NCBI GenBank assembly: GCA_002688175.1
Contig: NZCC01000077.1
Location: 1 to 38,438, forward strand
DNA length: 38,438 bases
Reading direction: 5' to 3'
DNA from: Chromatiales bacterium
GTDB lineage: Bacteria > Pseudomonadota > Gammaproteobacteria > Steroidobacterales > GCA-2729495
This document shows positions 7,497 through 15,926 of this stretch, in pieces. The translations under genes and the position numbers were made by a program. The notes under the pieces were generated by a model that saw only the letters and a list, made by a program, of their open reading frames with translations, was not told where the DNA came from and made no database searches. Each line of letters opens with the position of its first letter. The stretch's first letter is position 1.

Positions 7497-9170
7497 TTAG
7501 TCGTCGTCGTGCTGTTCGCCCAATTCAACACTGAGTGGTTGATCGTCGTCACCCCCATGATCGGAAATCTTGTGGTGATCATCGTGATGGTGATGGTGGT
7601 CATGATCGTGATGGTGTTTGTCATGGCCATTGTCCAGTGCGCCCATGAAGTCCTGTAGCAGTGTTGCCAAAGCTACGAGGCTGTCAGTGTTAGTGGTATT
7701 ACCACCGGTGGGAGCAGCAGGATCAGTATCGGCAGGGGCGGGGACTGAAGGATCAGAATCGCCATCGGTATCGGCTGGAACCAGGCTGGCCTGCAGATCA
7801 ACTAATGCAGCCGTCAACCCGGCAATCAGGTCGCCTGGCTTCGAAAAGTGTGTGTTGTTAAGCATGTCTTTGAACAGGTTAACGAAAGGCTCGAGTAGTT
7901 CAGCAAGATCGACTACAGCCTGACCGGGATCATCTGCAGCCGGAGGTGCAGTCTGAGCTGTGACTGCTGAGGTGTGATTGTAAGCTGCTTCAGCAGTCTG
8001 CTGCAGGGAGAAGCTATTCGGGCTGAATGTTATCGAACGGTTGGTTGCCAGATGAACTGCTGTCGCGACGGATTGATTGGGCGTGGCGGGAACCGGTGCA
8101 GCCGGCCCGGCGGCAGGTACGTCGCTGGTACCGGCCGGAACAGGCGCTGCAACATCAGTTGTAGTTGCATCGGTGCTCGGTAACGGTGTTGCTGCTGCCG
8201 CGTAGAGGCCGGCTACAGTGATTGAGCGTGAGCTCGATAGATCCATGGCAACGTTTGCCAACTGTTCTGTGTTGAGTTTTAACTTGGCAAATTTCTCAAT
8301 GGCTTTGCCATAGTCAGCTTTCGCAAACTTATGCAGAACACTCTTGATCTTATGAAACAGTTTGCGGATTGCTTTTGTTTCACCGCGATCGAGTTCACCC
8401 GCCACATTCAGGCTGAATTGGAAATCACGAGCTTGATCACTCTGTAGTGAAGCTGCGGTTCCATCGCTGCCATCGATCATTGCAGCTGAGACCTGGGCGG
8501 TACGTTCGATGCTGATTTGCAGGTCGACAGTATCACCGTCCTGTGTTGTTACGGTGATGACAGCTGAACGACTGGCCGTTGCCTTGCTGGCCAGGCTGAC
8601 AACTTCTGCACTAGCCGTTTCGCCAGCTGCGGCAGGATCCGTAACGGCAGTTCCTGCTGCTGCAGGATCTCCGGCTATGACGGTCTCGGCTACTGCGGCC
8701 AGGGCAAAATCACGCGACTGCTGTAGTTCGATTTGCAGGTCTGTTGGAACAGGTCCCTTCTGAGCCAGTAAACGTACTGTTTCCTGGTAGCCCGCCTCAA
8801 TACCGGCAGTCACTTGCTGGCTGTCTACTGGTGCAGCGGTTGAGTCAGGACTTGATGACGGTGTGCCCAGGAGTCCGCGGACTGCGCCCGCTAAGTGCAG
8901 GCTGGTCTGATCCGGATCATCCGGCGGCGCGAACCCCAGGTCATCGGCGACCGAAAGTTCCGGGCCGTGCTCCTTAACCAGTGAATGAAAAACCTCTTTC
9001 GTGAGCAGACGTATGGCATCTGTATTGTCAAACTGGGTGACTTTAGTGTGCTCATGCTCAGCATGTTCGACGTGATCCGTGTCGGTTAATTTGATAACCG
9101 GTGGGAGAGTCGCCGCCGTTGTGATCCGGGCCTGCAGAGATGTGGCTACCGATAAACTTGTATCTATCAC
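7497..9170 (-). CDS. His-rich hypothetical protein (possibly DUF5610-like middle region)
   Basis: A 557-residue protein with no signal peptide or membrane segment. It is rich in Ala, Thr, Ser and Asp. The N-terminus has a short His/Glu cluster (DHVEHAEHEHTK, near residue 35). A central folded part around residues 215-330 includes GELDRGETKAIRKLFHKIKS and FAKLKLNTEQLANVAMDLSS, which resembles a helical region I associate with DUF5610-type proteins; this is a weak recollection. Similar SRS[IA] or RS[IA]T stretches recur (ASRSAVITV, SSRSITVAG, NRSITFSPN). Low-complexity Pro/Ala/Asp linkers follow, and the tail has a run of about 20 His and Asp residues (HDKHHHDHDHHHHHDDHH). The tail could bind Ni, Zn or Co. 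It is a single-gene unit with hairpins on both sides. Function unknown. Confidence 0.75.
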   Translation of the reverse strand: MIDTSLSVATSLQARITTAATLPPVIKLTDTDHVEHAEHEHTKVTQFDNTDAIRLLTKEVFHSLVKEHGPELSVADDLGFAPPDDPDQTSLHLAGAVRGLLGTPSSSPDSTAAPVDSQQVTAGIEAGYQETVRLLAQKGPVPTDLQIELQQSRDFALAAVAETVIAGDPAAAGTAVTDPAAAGETASAEVVSLASKATASRSAVITVTTQDGDTVDLQISIERTAQVSAAMIDGSDGTAASLQSDQARDFQFSLNVAGELDRGETKAIRKLFHKIKSVLHKFAKADYGKAIEKFAKLKLNTEQLANVAMDLSSSRSITVAGLYAAAATPLPSTDATTTDVAAPVPAGTSDVPAAGPAAPVPATPNQSVATAVHLATNRSITFSPNSFSLQQTAEAAYNHTSAVTAQTAPPAADDPGQAVVDLAELLEPFVNLFKDMLNNTHFSKPGDLIAGLTAALVDLQASLVPADTDGDSDPSVPAPADTDPAAPTGGNTTNTDSLVALATLLQDFMGALDNGHDKHHHDHDHHHHHDDHHKISDHGGDDDQPLSVELGEQHDDD

Positions 9171-9368
9171 GATAAATCCTTAGCTAAAGTGAGGGTTTAT
9201 TCACTACCACGACTCTTATCGGCACAAGTTGAATTAACTTAATAGTATCTGTTCAGTCTAATAGGTTTTTCTGTGTGACGAGTTTCACAGTTTGTTTGCA
9301 ATCAGATTTACTGGAGTTTGCAGCTCAGCATGTTACCGGCATGCTTTTATTGAGAGATGCTGGCCGGC

Positions 9369-9397
9369 AGGCGGGAGAGCAAACTGCTCTCCCGCCT
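9369..9397 (-). terminator. 13-bp hairpin after the 927-residue amidohydrolase gene
   Basis: A perfect 13-bp stem (9369-9381 with 9385-9397) and a three-base loop lie 13 bases beyond the TAG of the gene ending at 9410. The stem is GC-rich (GGCGGGAGAGC core). No U-tract follows on the minus strand, so it is not a textbook intrinsic terminator, but the position fits transcript termination for the two-gene operon. Confidence 0.55.
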
Positions 9398-9409
9398 TTC
9401 GGTCATAAG

Positions 9410-12193
9410 CTATTGTTTGATGCGGCGTTGCGGGCGGGCGCCCCATTTTCTATAGGCGGCTTTTTGCACATCATCCATCGACGGTTTGATGCCATCTATC
9501 CAGACTTGTTCGATCGTCGTGCCCGGTTCAAGCAGGTCGCCGTTGGTCAGCACGAAACTCGCGCTCTTGTTTACCGCGATGGAGCCCAGCACATGGTCCA
9601 GCCCAAGCATCTGTGCCGGATACAGGGTTATGGATCGGTAGGCAGCCTCTTTGTCCAGTCCATGGGCTGCAGCAAGGCCGGCAAATAATGTCAGGTGGCG
9701 TGCATTGGATGATCCGCCGGATCGTGTGCCGCTGGCGATCGCGAAGGGTATCCCGGCAGCCTCCAGTTTTGCGGGGAGTGTATATAAAGCATCGTACGGG
9801 TCATCCTCGCGGGGTGGGTCGCCGGCAATGCTGGGCAGTACGACCGGTACCTGGTGACGGGCCAGCAGATCCGTAATCAGGTAGGCATCCTTCGCACCCG
9901 TGATGACTAGCCGCAGTTCTTGCGATGCAGCCCACTCAATCGCAGCTTTCATGGCATGTTTGTCCGATGCCGATACCCACAAGGGTCTTGCTCCCGAGAT
10001 TACCGGCTGCAAGGCGTCGAGTTGTGGATCGTATTCCACGGGCCGGCCGGCCTCCTGCATTTCAGTGACAGCCTTGTGGTAGGCCCTGGCGGCATCCAAT
10101 AGCTCATCCAGTTTTTTAATGAGCTCGTCGGATTCTTTTTTACGGTCGGCCAGGGACTTGGGTCCGCCCATAAATGCGGCGTAGCGAGCGGGGATTACAT
10201 CGGGCCAGCGTACCACCAGGGACTGGTTACGCACTGCGGTCATTTCTTCCCAGGTCCAGCCATCTGTGCGTAGTACCGCACTGGTGCCGGCAACCGTACC
10301 ACCGCGGGGTACGACCACTGCGTGCGTGATGCCGCCGGAGCGGGCCACCGGGAAGTGTTCACTGGCCGCATTAACGGCCAGCGACACGTCGGCATCGGCA
10401 TTCACATCACCGGTTTCGGCGACGTCGACCGAACCGGCCACGCTGTCAATTTCGCTGATACCCAGTACGGTGTTGGTGTGGATGATACCCGGCCACAGAT
10501 GCTTGCCGCTTGCATCGATACGTTCTGCCCCGGCTGGCAACGGCGTGTCGGCAGCGCCGACCGTGGTGATCCGGCCTTGCGCAAAGATGACTACGCCATT
10601 CGCAATGGTCTTGCCTTCCATCGTGTGTACGGTTGCGCCGACGATCGCAGCAGGTTGTCTCGGCGCATAGGGTGAGAACTGATAATTGGCTTGTTGTGCC
10701 GGCGGGTTGATCAAGTCCTCGGTTTCATCGGCTTTGTTTTCATCAGCGGATGATGCGGAATCACCTTTGACATCGGCAATCAGTACTTCACGTGCGATCG
10801 TTACCTGCTTCCGATGCGCGAGATCAGTATCCCGGCTGAATCGAACCTGGCCGTCTACAAAGGTTGTCTCGGCGATAGTAAACACGCTCAGCGGATCGCC
10901 ACTCCAGATCACAATGTCGGCATCCTTGCCCGTAGCTAATGAGCCGACACGATCTTCGATATGCAACTGGCGTGCAGGGTTGATGGTAACCATGGCCAGG
11001 GCATTCTCGGGATTCAGTCCGCCGTAGCGTTGCATTTTGGCGGCTTCGTAGTTCAGACGGCGGGCCAGGTTGCTGTCATCCGAGTTCAGGCTGGTCAGTA
11101 CTCCACGCTGTTCCATCATCACCGCGTTGTAGGCAATCGCATCGTAGGCTTCCATCTTATAGCTCCACCAGTCCGAAAAGGTAGAGCCGCTGGCGCCATG
11201 CGCAGCCATTTCATCAGCAACCTTATAACCCTCCAGTACGTGCTGAAATGTATTAACCTTGAAACCGATTTCGTCAGCGACCCGCATCAGCATCAGGATT
11301 TCGTCTGCACGATACGCGTGGGTATGCACGAAACGGGTACCTTCCAGAACCTCGACCAGCGCTTCGAGTTGCAGGTCACGCCGTGGCGGTGCTTCCCGGC
11401 GTTGCTGACGTCTGGATAGACCGTCATAACGCTGCCATGCTTCGCGGTACCGGACTGCCCGCTCAAAACTTGAGCGGATCAGTGCCGCCACACCCATGCG
11501 GGTGGCGGGATAGCGCGCATCCCGGTTGCGGCCGAACCCGGCACCGGCAAATGCAGACCGCTTGACGTTCTCGCCGAGTGCGAACTTGATGGTGGGCGGC
11601 GCGTCTGCAAACACAAGATCATCCGGAGTTTCAGCTCCCCAGCGCAGTTTGATGATGATGTTCTGGCCACCAATGGTGTTGGCAGAACCGTGCAGCACAT
11701 GAATAGCCGTGACGCCACCGGCCAGTTGTTTGTAGATATCCGCAGAACGCGGGTCGAGGATGTCGCGTATCCGTACCTCAGCACTGACGCTGTAAACACC
11801 TTCATTAACGTTGAGGTCTTCAGTTGCACTGTGACTGTGTGCGTCAATAATGCCAGGCGTAACGTGTTTGCCGGTTGCGTCGATTATCAACGCCCCGCTC
11901 GGAGCGTTCAGTTCAGGGCCAATTCTGGCAATCCTGCCATCTTCGATGAGTAGATCCGTGTTCTCAAGGATGCCGTCATTTTCCAGCGTCCAGACCGTAG
12001 CATTCTGAATCAGTACACGCCCGGGCGATGCTTCCGGCATCGGGTAAGGCGACAACTGCAGCGCTTGAGAAATATCCATGTCGCTGTAGGCTGGCGCCGC
12101 CGCCGCGAAGAGGATGATACAAGCGCATATCAGCGCATGAATTTTGCCTGGTTGGTTATTCTCCAGGTTTTGCTTGCTGGGTTTGTTGTTCAT
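9410..12193 (-). CDS. Exported double-domain amidohydrolase
   Basis: A 927-residue protein with an N-terminal signal segment (ALICACIILFAAAAPAYS). It contains two amidohydrolase-like domains. The first, about residues 55-480, has the HxH motif in TPGIIDAHSHS, a FVHTHAYRADEIL segment, QHVLEGYKVADE and the aspartate in LTSLNSDDSNLARRL, so it should bind metal and be catalytic. The second, about 510-910, has PGIIHTNTVLGISEID where HxH should be, so it probably lacks activity and may be structural. A Glu/Asp/Lys-rich stretch (near 485) links them. The ATG overlaps the stop of the upstream gene (ATGA), so the two proteins are translationally coupled and probably form a complex in the periplasm. 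Such pairs occur in Gammaproteobacteria and Bacteroidetes; the substrate is unknown, probably a peptide-like or cyclic amide. Confidence 0.85.
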   Translation of the reverse strand: MNNKPSKQNLENNQPGKIHALICACIILFAAAAPAYSDMDISQALQLSPYPMPEASPGRVLIQNATVWTLENDGILENTDLLIEDGRIARIGPELNAPSGALIIDATGKHVTPGIIDAHSHSATEDLNVNEGVYSVSAEVRIRDILDPRSADIYKQLAGGVTAIHVLHGSANTIGGQNIIIKLRWGAETPDDLVFADAPPTIKFALGENVKRSAFAGAGFGRNRDARYPATRMGVAALIRSSFERAVRYREAWQRYDGLSRRQQRREAPPRRDLQLEALVEVLEGTRFVHTHAYRADEILMLMRVADEIGFKVNTFQHVLEGYKVADEMAAHGASGSTFSDWWSYKMEAYDAIAYNAVMMEQRGVLTSLNSDDSNLARRLNYEAAKMQRYGGLNPENALAMVTINPARQLHIEDRVGSLATGKDADIVIWSGDPLSVFTIAETTFVDGQVRFSRDTDLAHRKQVTIAREVLIADVKGDSASSADENKADETEDLINPPAQQANYQFSPYAPRQPAAIVGATVHTMEGKTIANGVVIFAQGRITTVGAADTPLPAGAERIDASGKHLWPGIIHTNTVLGISEIDSVAGSVDVAETGDVNADADVSLAVNAASEHFPVARSGGITHAVVVPRGGTVAGTSAVLRTDGWTWEEMTAVRNQSLVVRWPDVIPARYAAFMGGPKSLADRKKESDELIKKLDELLDAARAYHKAVTEMQEAGRPVEYDPQLDALQPVISGARPLWVSASDKHAMKAAIEWAASQELRLVITGAKDAYLITDLLARHQVPVVLPSIAGDPPREDDPYDALYTLPAKLEAAGIPFAIASGTRSGGSSNARHLTLFAGLAAAHGLDKEAAYRSITLYPAQMLGLDHVLGSIAVNKSASFVLTNGDLLEPGTTIEQVWIDGIKPSMDDVQKAAYRKWGARPQRRIKQ

Positions 12194-13869
12194 TGTTCGT
12201 CACCCTCCGGACCGGTAATCCGGCGCCCTTCTATGCTCATCTTGGCTGAACCGCGTGGTGATTCCATCATGGTTTCGCCTTCAAGCGATTCCCCGGTTAT
12301 GACGACCGTAATGTCGATTTCGCCACGGGGTGTTTCACTGACGACTGTCAGTGCGTTACCGCTCAGGCTTATGCTCTTGAACAGCCGTTTACCGGCGCGG
12401 CTGCTGTCGCTGAAGCCGCGATAATTATCTTTGCTGCCGGTGATTTCCCAGGTCGATTCTGAGCCGCGGCCCATGACCTCGGTGCGGATTTCCCAGGTAC
12501 CGCGTGGATCGACTACCGCATTCGGGTCACCAACAGATTCTTTCGCCTCAATTTCCTCGTGATAGCCGTCCACGAATAAATGCCGCAGAGCTGGTTTGTC
12601 TGTAAACAGTTCGCCTTCGACGATCAGTAAATTAGCCTGCTTGCCCGGTTCGATTGTGCCCAGTATGCGTTGCAGACCGAGCAACCGGGCCGGGATGGTC
12701 GTGACAGCTGCAAGTGCCTGTTCCGGTGTGAGGCCGGCTTCGATCACTGCTGCAAGGTTGCCGGAAAAATCCCGGGTACTTTTCATCCCTGCAGTTACGA
12801 AAGCAAATTCAATATCGGCTGCTGCGAGTGCCGCCGGTAAGCCTGGTGCGCGCACCACTGCCTGCAACTCTTGCAGGCTTGTTTCATAGGTATCGTCTGT
12901 ACTATCCAGTTCTGGTTTTTCCGGCAGTTCCAGCGGCATCAAAATCGGCATATCAGCAGCCCGCAAATCATCCAGATGATGGGTGAGTCCTTCTGCAACG
13001 GTCATTGCGCGAAGCCCAAATTCAGTTGCGAATGTGTTGAAGCGTCCTGGGTCAAGGCCTGCCCGTGATACAAATATCACCGGACGATCACCGCGCAGAA
13101 TTGCCAGCAAAGGCGCGTCGGAGGCTCGGTACTCGGGATGGCTCATACCCGTCGGGTCGGCTGCATAGCGTTCGGTCCAGATCAGTTGCCGCTGAGCGTC
13201 CAGCAAGGTCTGGCGTACTGCGGCTACTGCGCCGATGGACGACGATGGATATTGCCGTGCCATAAAACTGGAAGTTTCGAGTGCGATCACCTGGCTTAAT
13301 CGATCCACCAGAATCAATTGATTTGCGGGCGCTTCACGCAACAGGATGGCTGCAGACTCGCCCCGGAAAACACCTTTCGCTGGCAGCACGTGAGCCACTG
13401 CAAAGCCAAGCTCGCGATGGCGTTCCAGACTGGAATGGCTGATATCGAGTTGATCCACGACCGCCTGTTCAGGATGCACTGACTTAATCTCATGTGGCGA
13501 GCCCAATTGTGGCTTACTGTTTTGTCCGTTCGGTCGTTTGGGTGCTCCGTTGGTCGGCTCACTTTCCAGGCCAACCGATGAAGCTGCATCGATAAAAGCG
13601 GGGTATGCAGTCCAGTTCTCTTCCCCGGTAATGATCGTTGCGTCGGGTGGTGGCTTGATGTCAGTGCCAACCGCCTCGATCAGTCCGTTACGCAGTACCA
13701 CTGTGCCACTGTCGATAACCTGCCCGGGCGCTGTAACGATGCGCACGTCGGTAATGGCGAAGATGCGCGGCGCTGCTGCATGAGCGCTGGTATTCATCAT
13801 CAATATCATCAATACCAGCAGGCCCCGCATTGATGAGCGGCAATTTAAGAATTTCGGAATCTGTTTCAA
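12190..13869 (-). CDS. Amidohydrolase-fold protein lacking the metal-binding HxH motif
   Basis: The start is TTG 13867-13869: an AGGAG box (13878-13882) sits 8 bases upstream, and the product then begins with a signal peptide (hydrophobic GLLVLMILMMNTSAHAAA). A later ATG at 13828-13830 is an alternative. The 559-residue protein has the amidohydrolase beta-sandwich (FAITDVRIVTAPGQVIDSGT) and the C-terminal TIPARLLGLQRILGTIEPGK segment, but the place of the metal motif reads WTAYPAFIDAASSVGLESE, with no histidines. It is therefore a probable pseudoenzyme, like the second half of the protein encoded next. About 110 C-terminal residues form an added strand-rich domain (TWEIRTEVMGRG to the end). 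It overlaps the downstream catalytic gene by four bases, which points to a stable partner relationship. Confidence 0.85.
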   Translation of the reverse strand: MKQIPKFLNCRSSMRGLLVLMILMMNTSAHAAAPRIFAITDVRIVTAPGQVIDSGTVVLRNGLIEAVGTDIKPPPDATIITGEENWTAYPAFIDAASSVGLESEPTNGAPKRPNGQNSKPQLGSPHEIKSVHPEQAVVDQLDISHSSLERHRELGFAVAHVLPAKGVFRGESAAILLREAPANQLILVDRLSQVIALETSSFMARQYPSSSIGAVAAVRQTLLDAQRQLIWTERYAADPTGMSHPEYRASDAPLLAILRGDRPVIFVSRAGLDPGRFNTFATEFGLRAMTVAEGLTHHLDDLRAADMPILMPLELPEKPELDSTDDTYETSLQELQAVVRAPGLPAALAAADIEFAFVTAGMKSTRDFSGNLAAVIEAGLTPEQALAAVTTIPARLLGLQRILGTIEPGKQANLLIVEGELFTDKPALRHLFVDGYHEEIEAKESVGDPNAVVDPRGTWEIRTEVMGRGSESTWEITGSKDNYRGFSDSSRAGKRLFKSISLSGNALTVVSETPRGEIDITVVITGESLEGETMMESPRGSAKMSIEGRRITGPEGDEQ

Positions 13870-14084
13870 GGCTCGTGCTCCTTTGATTTTCTTATTTGCT
13901 ACAGCCTGGCCGAATAATCTGGCTCCAATCGTAGCGGTATTCGTGGCAGGATGCTTCCCCGGAGTGCATTTCCACTGAATTGGTCGGTAGCAGTCCGGCC
14001 AGGGGCTGTTCCGAAGTTGCAGAAAACAGTACATTGCCTGATGGCTCGCGACAATGGGCCGGGTAATAACAGGAGGATTTGTCC

Positions 14085-14855
14085 ATGCGTAAGCTATTCG
14101 CCATCATTATTCTGAGTATCAGTATGCCTGTGGTCCACGCTCAGTTTGCCCCGCCACCACTCAGCCCGATAGGTAAGAAAATCCAGCAGGCTGTCGACAG
14201 TGATATTCGCACCGCGACTGAAAAAGAGCGCGATGCAAACCGTAAACCACGACAGACACTTGAGTTTCTGGGTTTGCAGGAAGACATGCGGGTGGTGGAA
14301 CTGGTGCCGGGCAGGGGTTGGTACACCAAGATTATTGCCCCGGTTGTAGCTGATAAGGGCCAGTACTACGTGGCAATTGCCTCCCGGATGAGCGCCATGC
14401 TGGAGAAATACGATGCGCTTTCCAAAGTTGAGATTCTGCCACTGGATGTGAAGCTTTTGCCGCAGGATATTATCGGGCAATTTGATCTTACTGAGTTTAC
14501 TCTCGGTATCGACGATGTGGACCTGATTCTGACTTTCAGGAATCTGCATAACTTCCTGCCACAGGCGCGCGGATATATTAATAAAGCCGCTTTTGAGGCG
14601 TTAAAGCCCGGTGGTTTGTACGGTGTGATAGACCACACGCGCCGGCACAGCGAGCCTGACACAGCTGAGAACTGGCGGCGGATGGATCCGGTATTGGCGA
14701 TTCTTGAAATCCAGGCAGCAGGTTTTGAGCTGGTGGATTCAAGTGACCTGCACTATCGTCCGGATGACGAACTGCGTTATGAAGTAGGGCGCAAGACAGT
14801 CGCCGGTAATACAGATCGGTTTACGTTGTTGTTCAGGAAGCCGGAGAAGAATTAA
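14085..14855 (+). CDS. Exported predicted methyltransferase
   Basis: An AGGAGG box at 14071-14076 selects ATG 14085; a TTG six bases earlier is too close to it. The 256-residue product has a signal peptide (LFAIIILSISMPVVHAQ) followed by a class I methyltransferase-like fold: TLEFLGLQEDMRVVELVPGR with GRGWYTKIIAPV (SAM-loop position), a DVDLILTFRNLHNFLP segment and GGLYGVIDHTRRHSEPDTA. It matches the exported predicted methyltransferases (COG4798-like) that are common in Proteobacteria and whose substrate is not known. An exported SAM-dependent enzyme is odd because SAM is cytoplasmic, so either the leader is a membrane anchor or the protein has another role. It is divergent from the amidohydrolase operon. 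Confidence 0.85.
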   Translation: MRKLFAIIILSISMPVVHAQFAPPPLSPIGKKIQQAVDSDIRTATEKERDANRKPRQTLEFLGLQEDMRVVELVPGRGWYTKIIAPVVADKGQYYVAIASRMSAMLEKYDALSKVEILPLDVKLLPQDIIGQFDLTEFTLGIDDVDLILTFRNLHNFLPQARGYINKAAFEALKPGGLYGVIDHTRRHSEPDTAENWRRMDPVLAILEIQAAGFELVDSSDLHYRPDDELRYEVGRKTVAGNTDRFTLLFRKPEKN

Positions 14856-14880
14856 GGAAAATTCTGCGACACTCAGCTGC

Positions 14881-15723
14881 TCATTGGCGACGGTTGATCG
14901 CGTAGTCGTTGATTTTGCCTTTAAACGGCAGCATCAGCATCCCCGTGAGCCAGGTGACCTGCCTGGGCTCACGGTAATTGTGGATGCCGATGGTCATCCC
15001 CGTATGGCCTGCCCGGGGCTGGTCCAGGTAGGTGCCGAACAGCCGGTCCCACCAGGGAAGATTGAAACCAAAGTTGCTGTTGGTTTCATCCGGCTCTACC
15101 GAGTGGTGCACCCGGTGCATATCCGGTGTCACCACAAACAGGCGTAGTAACCGGTCAACGCCCTGAGGCAGGTTGATATTGCCATGATTGAACATGGCGG
15201 TTGCGTTGAGCAGCACTTCAAAGATCACTACAGCCATTATCGGTGCACCCAGCAATACGATAGTGGCAAACTTGATCAACATCGAGAGAATAATCTCCAG
15301 GGTGTGAAAGCGTGCGCCGGTGGTGACGTCGTAGTCCGGGTCGGCATGGTGTACCCGATGTAATCGCCACAGGGCAGGGACTGCATGGAACATTACGTGC
15401 TGCAAATAGATCACCCCATCCATGACGATAACAGTCAGGGTCACGGCAAGTGGCAGGGGGAGTGCATGGATATTGAACAGCCTCCAGCCACGTTGTTGGG
15501 CGAGGGCTGCCACACCCGCTGCAGCGGCAGGGAATAACAACCTCAGAATCAGGTTGTTGATGAACATCAAACCCAGGTTATTGCTCCAGCGGATTAGCTT
15601 GGGAACCGTCAGAGCACGACGCGGCACCATGAACTCCCAGCCAGCGATGCAGATGAAGACGGCAAAGAAAAATCCCAGTCGAATGGAAATCTCATATCCC
15701 AGAATCCAGTCATTCCATCCCAT
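14881..15723 (-). CDS. Sterol desaturase / fatty acid hydroxylase family membrane protein
   Basis: A 280-residue integral membrane protein with several hydrophobic segments (LGFFFAVFICIAGWEFMV, PLAVTLTVIVMDGVIYL, FATIVLLGAPIMAVVIFEVL). It carries the histidine clusters of the di-iron hydroxylase family: LQHVMFH, LWRLHRVHHADPDYD and PDMHRVHHSVEPDETNSNFG. The iron centre uses O2 to hydroxylate or desaturate lipids in the membrane; the exact substrate (fatty acid, sterol, carotenoid or hopanoid) cannot be read. The gene is convergent with the exported methyltransferase, separated by only 25 bases, and divergent from the UbiD gene. Its length and motifs are normal for the family. Confidence 0.9.
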   Translation of the reverse strand: MGWNDWILGYEISIRLGFFFAVFICIAGWEFMVPRRALTVPKLIRWSNNLGLMFINNLILRLLFPAAAAGVAALAQQRGWRLFNIHALPLPLAVTLTVIVMDGVIYLQHVMFHAVPALWRLHRVHHADPDYDVTTGARFHTLEIILSMLIKFATIVLLGAPIMAVVIFEVLLNATAMFNHGNINLPQGVDRLLRLFVVTPDMHRVHHSVEPDETNSNFGFNLPWWDRLFGTYLDQPRAGHTGMTIGIHNYREPRQVTWLTGMLMLPFKGKINDYAINRRQ

Positions 15724-15926
15724 ACTTGCTCCTGAGGTTGGGTGCCGGTGTTAGCTTATTGCCTTAATCTATATTAACCGCGGCATTAAGCTAGCACCGG
15801 GAATGATACCAAGCAGGTAATACGTGTAAACGTAGGGTGATTACGCTAGTTTATGCGCTGTGCATTAAAGATGAACAGTGTAGCCGATACCGCTACTATT
15901 CGCTGGGTCCGACAAGGAGAAAATAT

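Noticed and set aside
13870-14034. N-terminal extension of the 559-residue amidohydrolase-fold protein to 14034
   Set aside because: It would place about 55 unrelated residues before the signal peptide, while TTG 13869 has a good AGGAG box.
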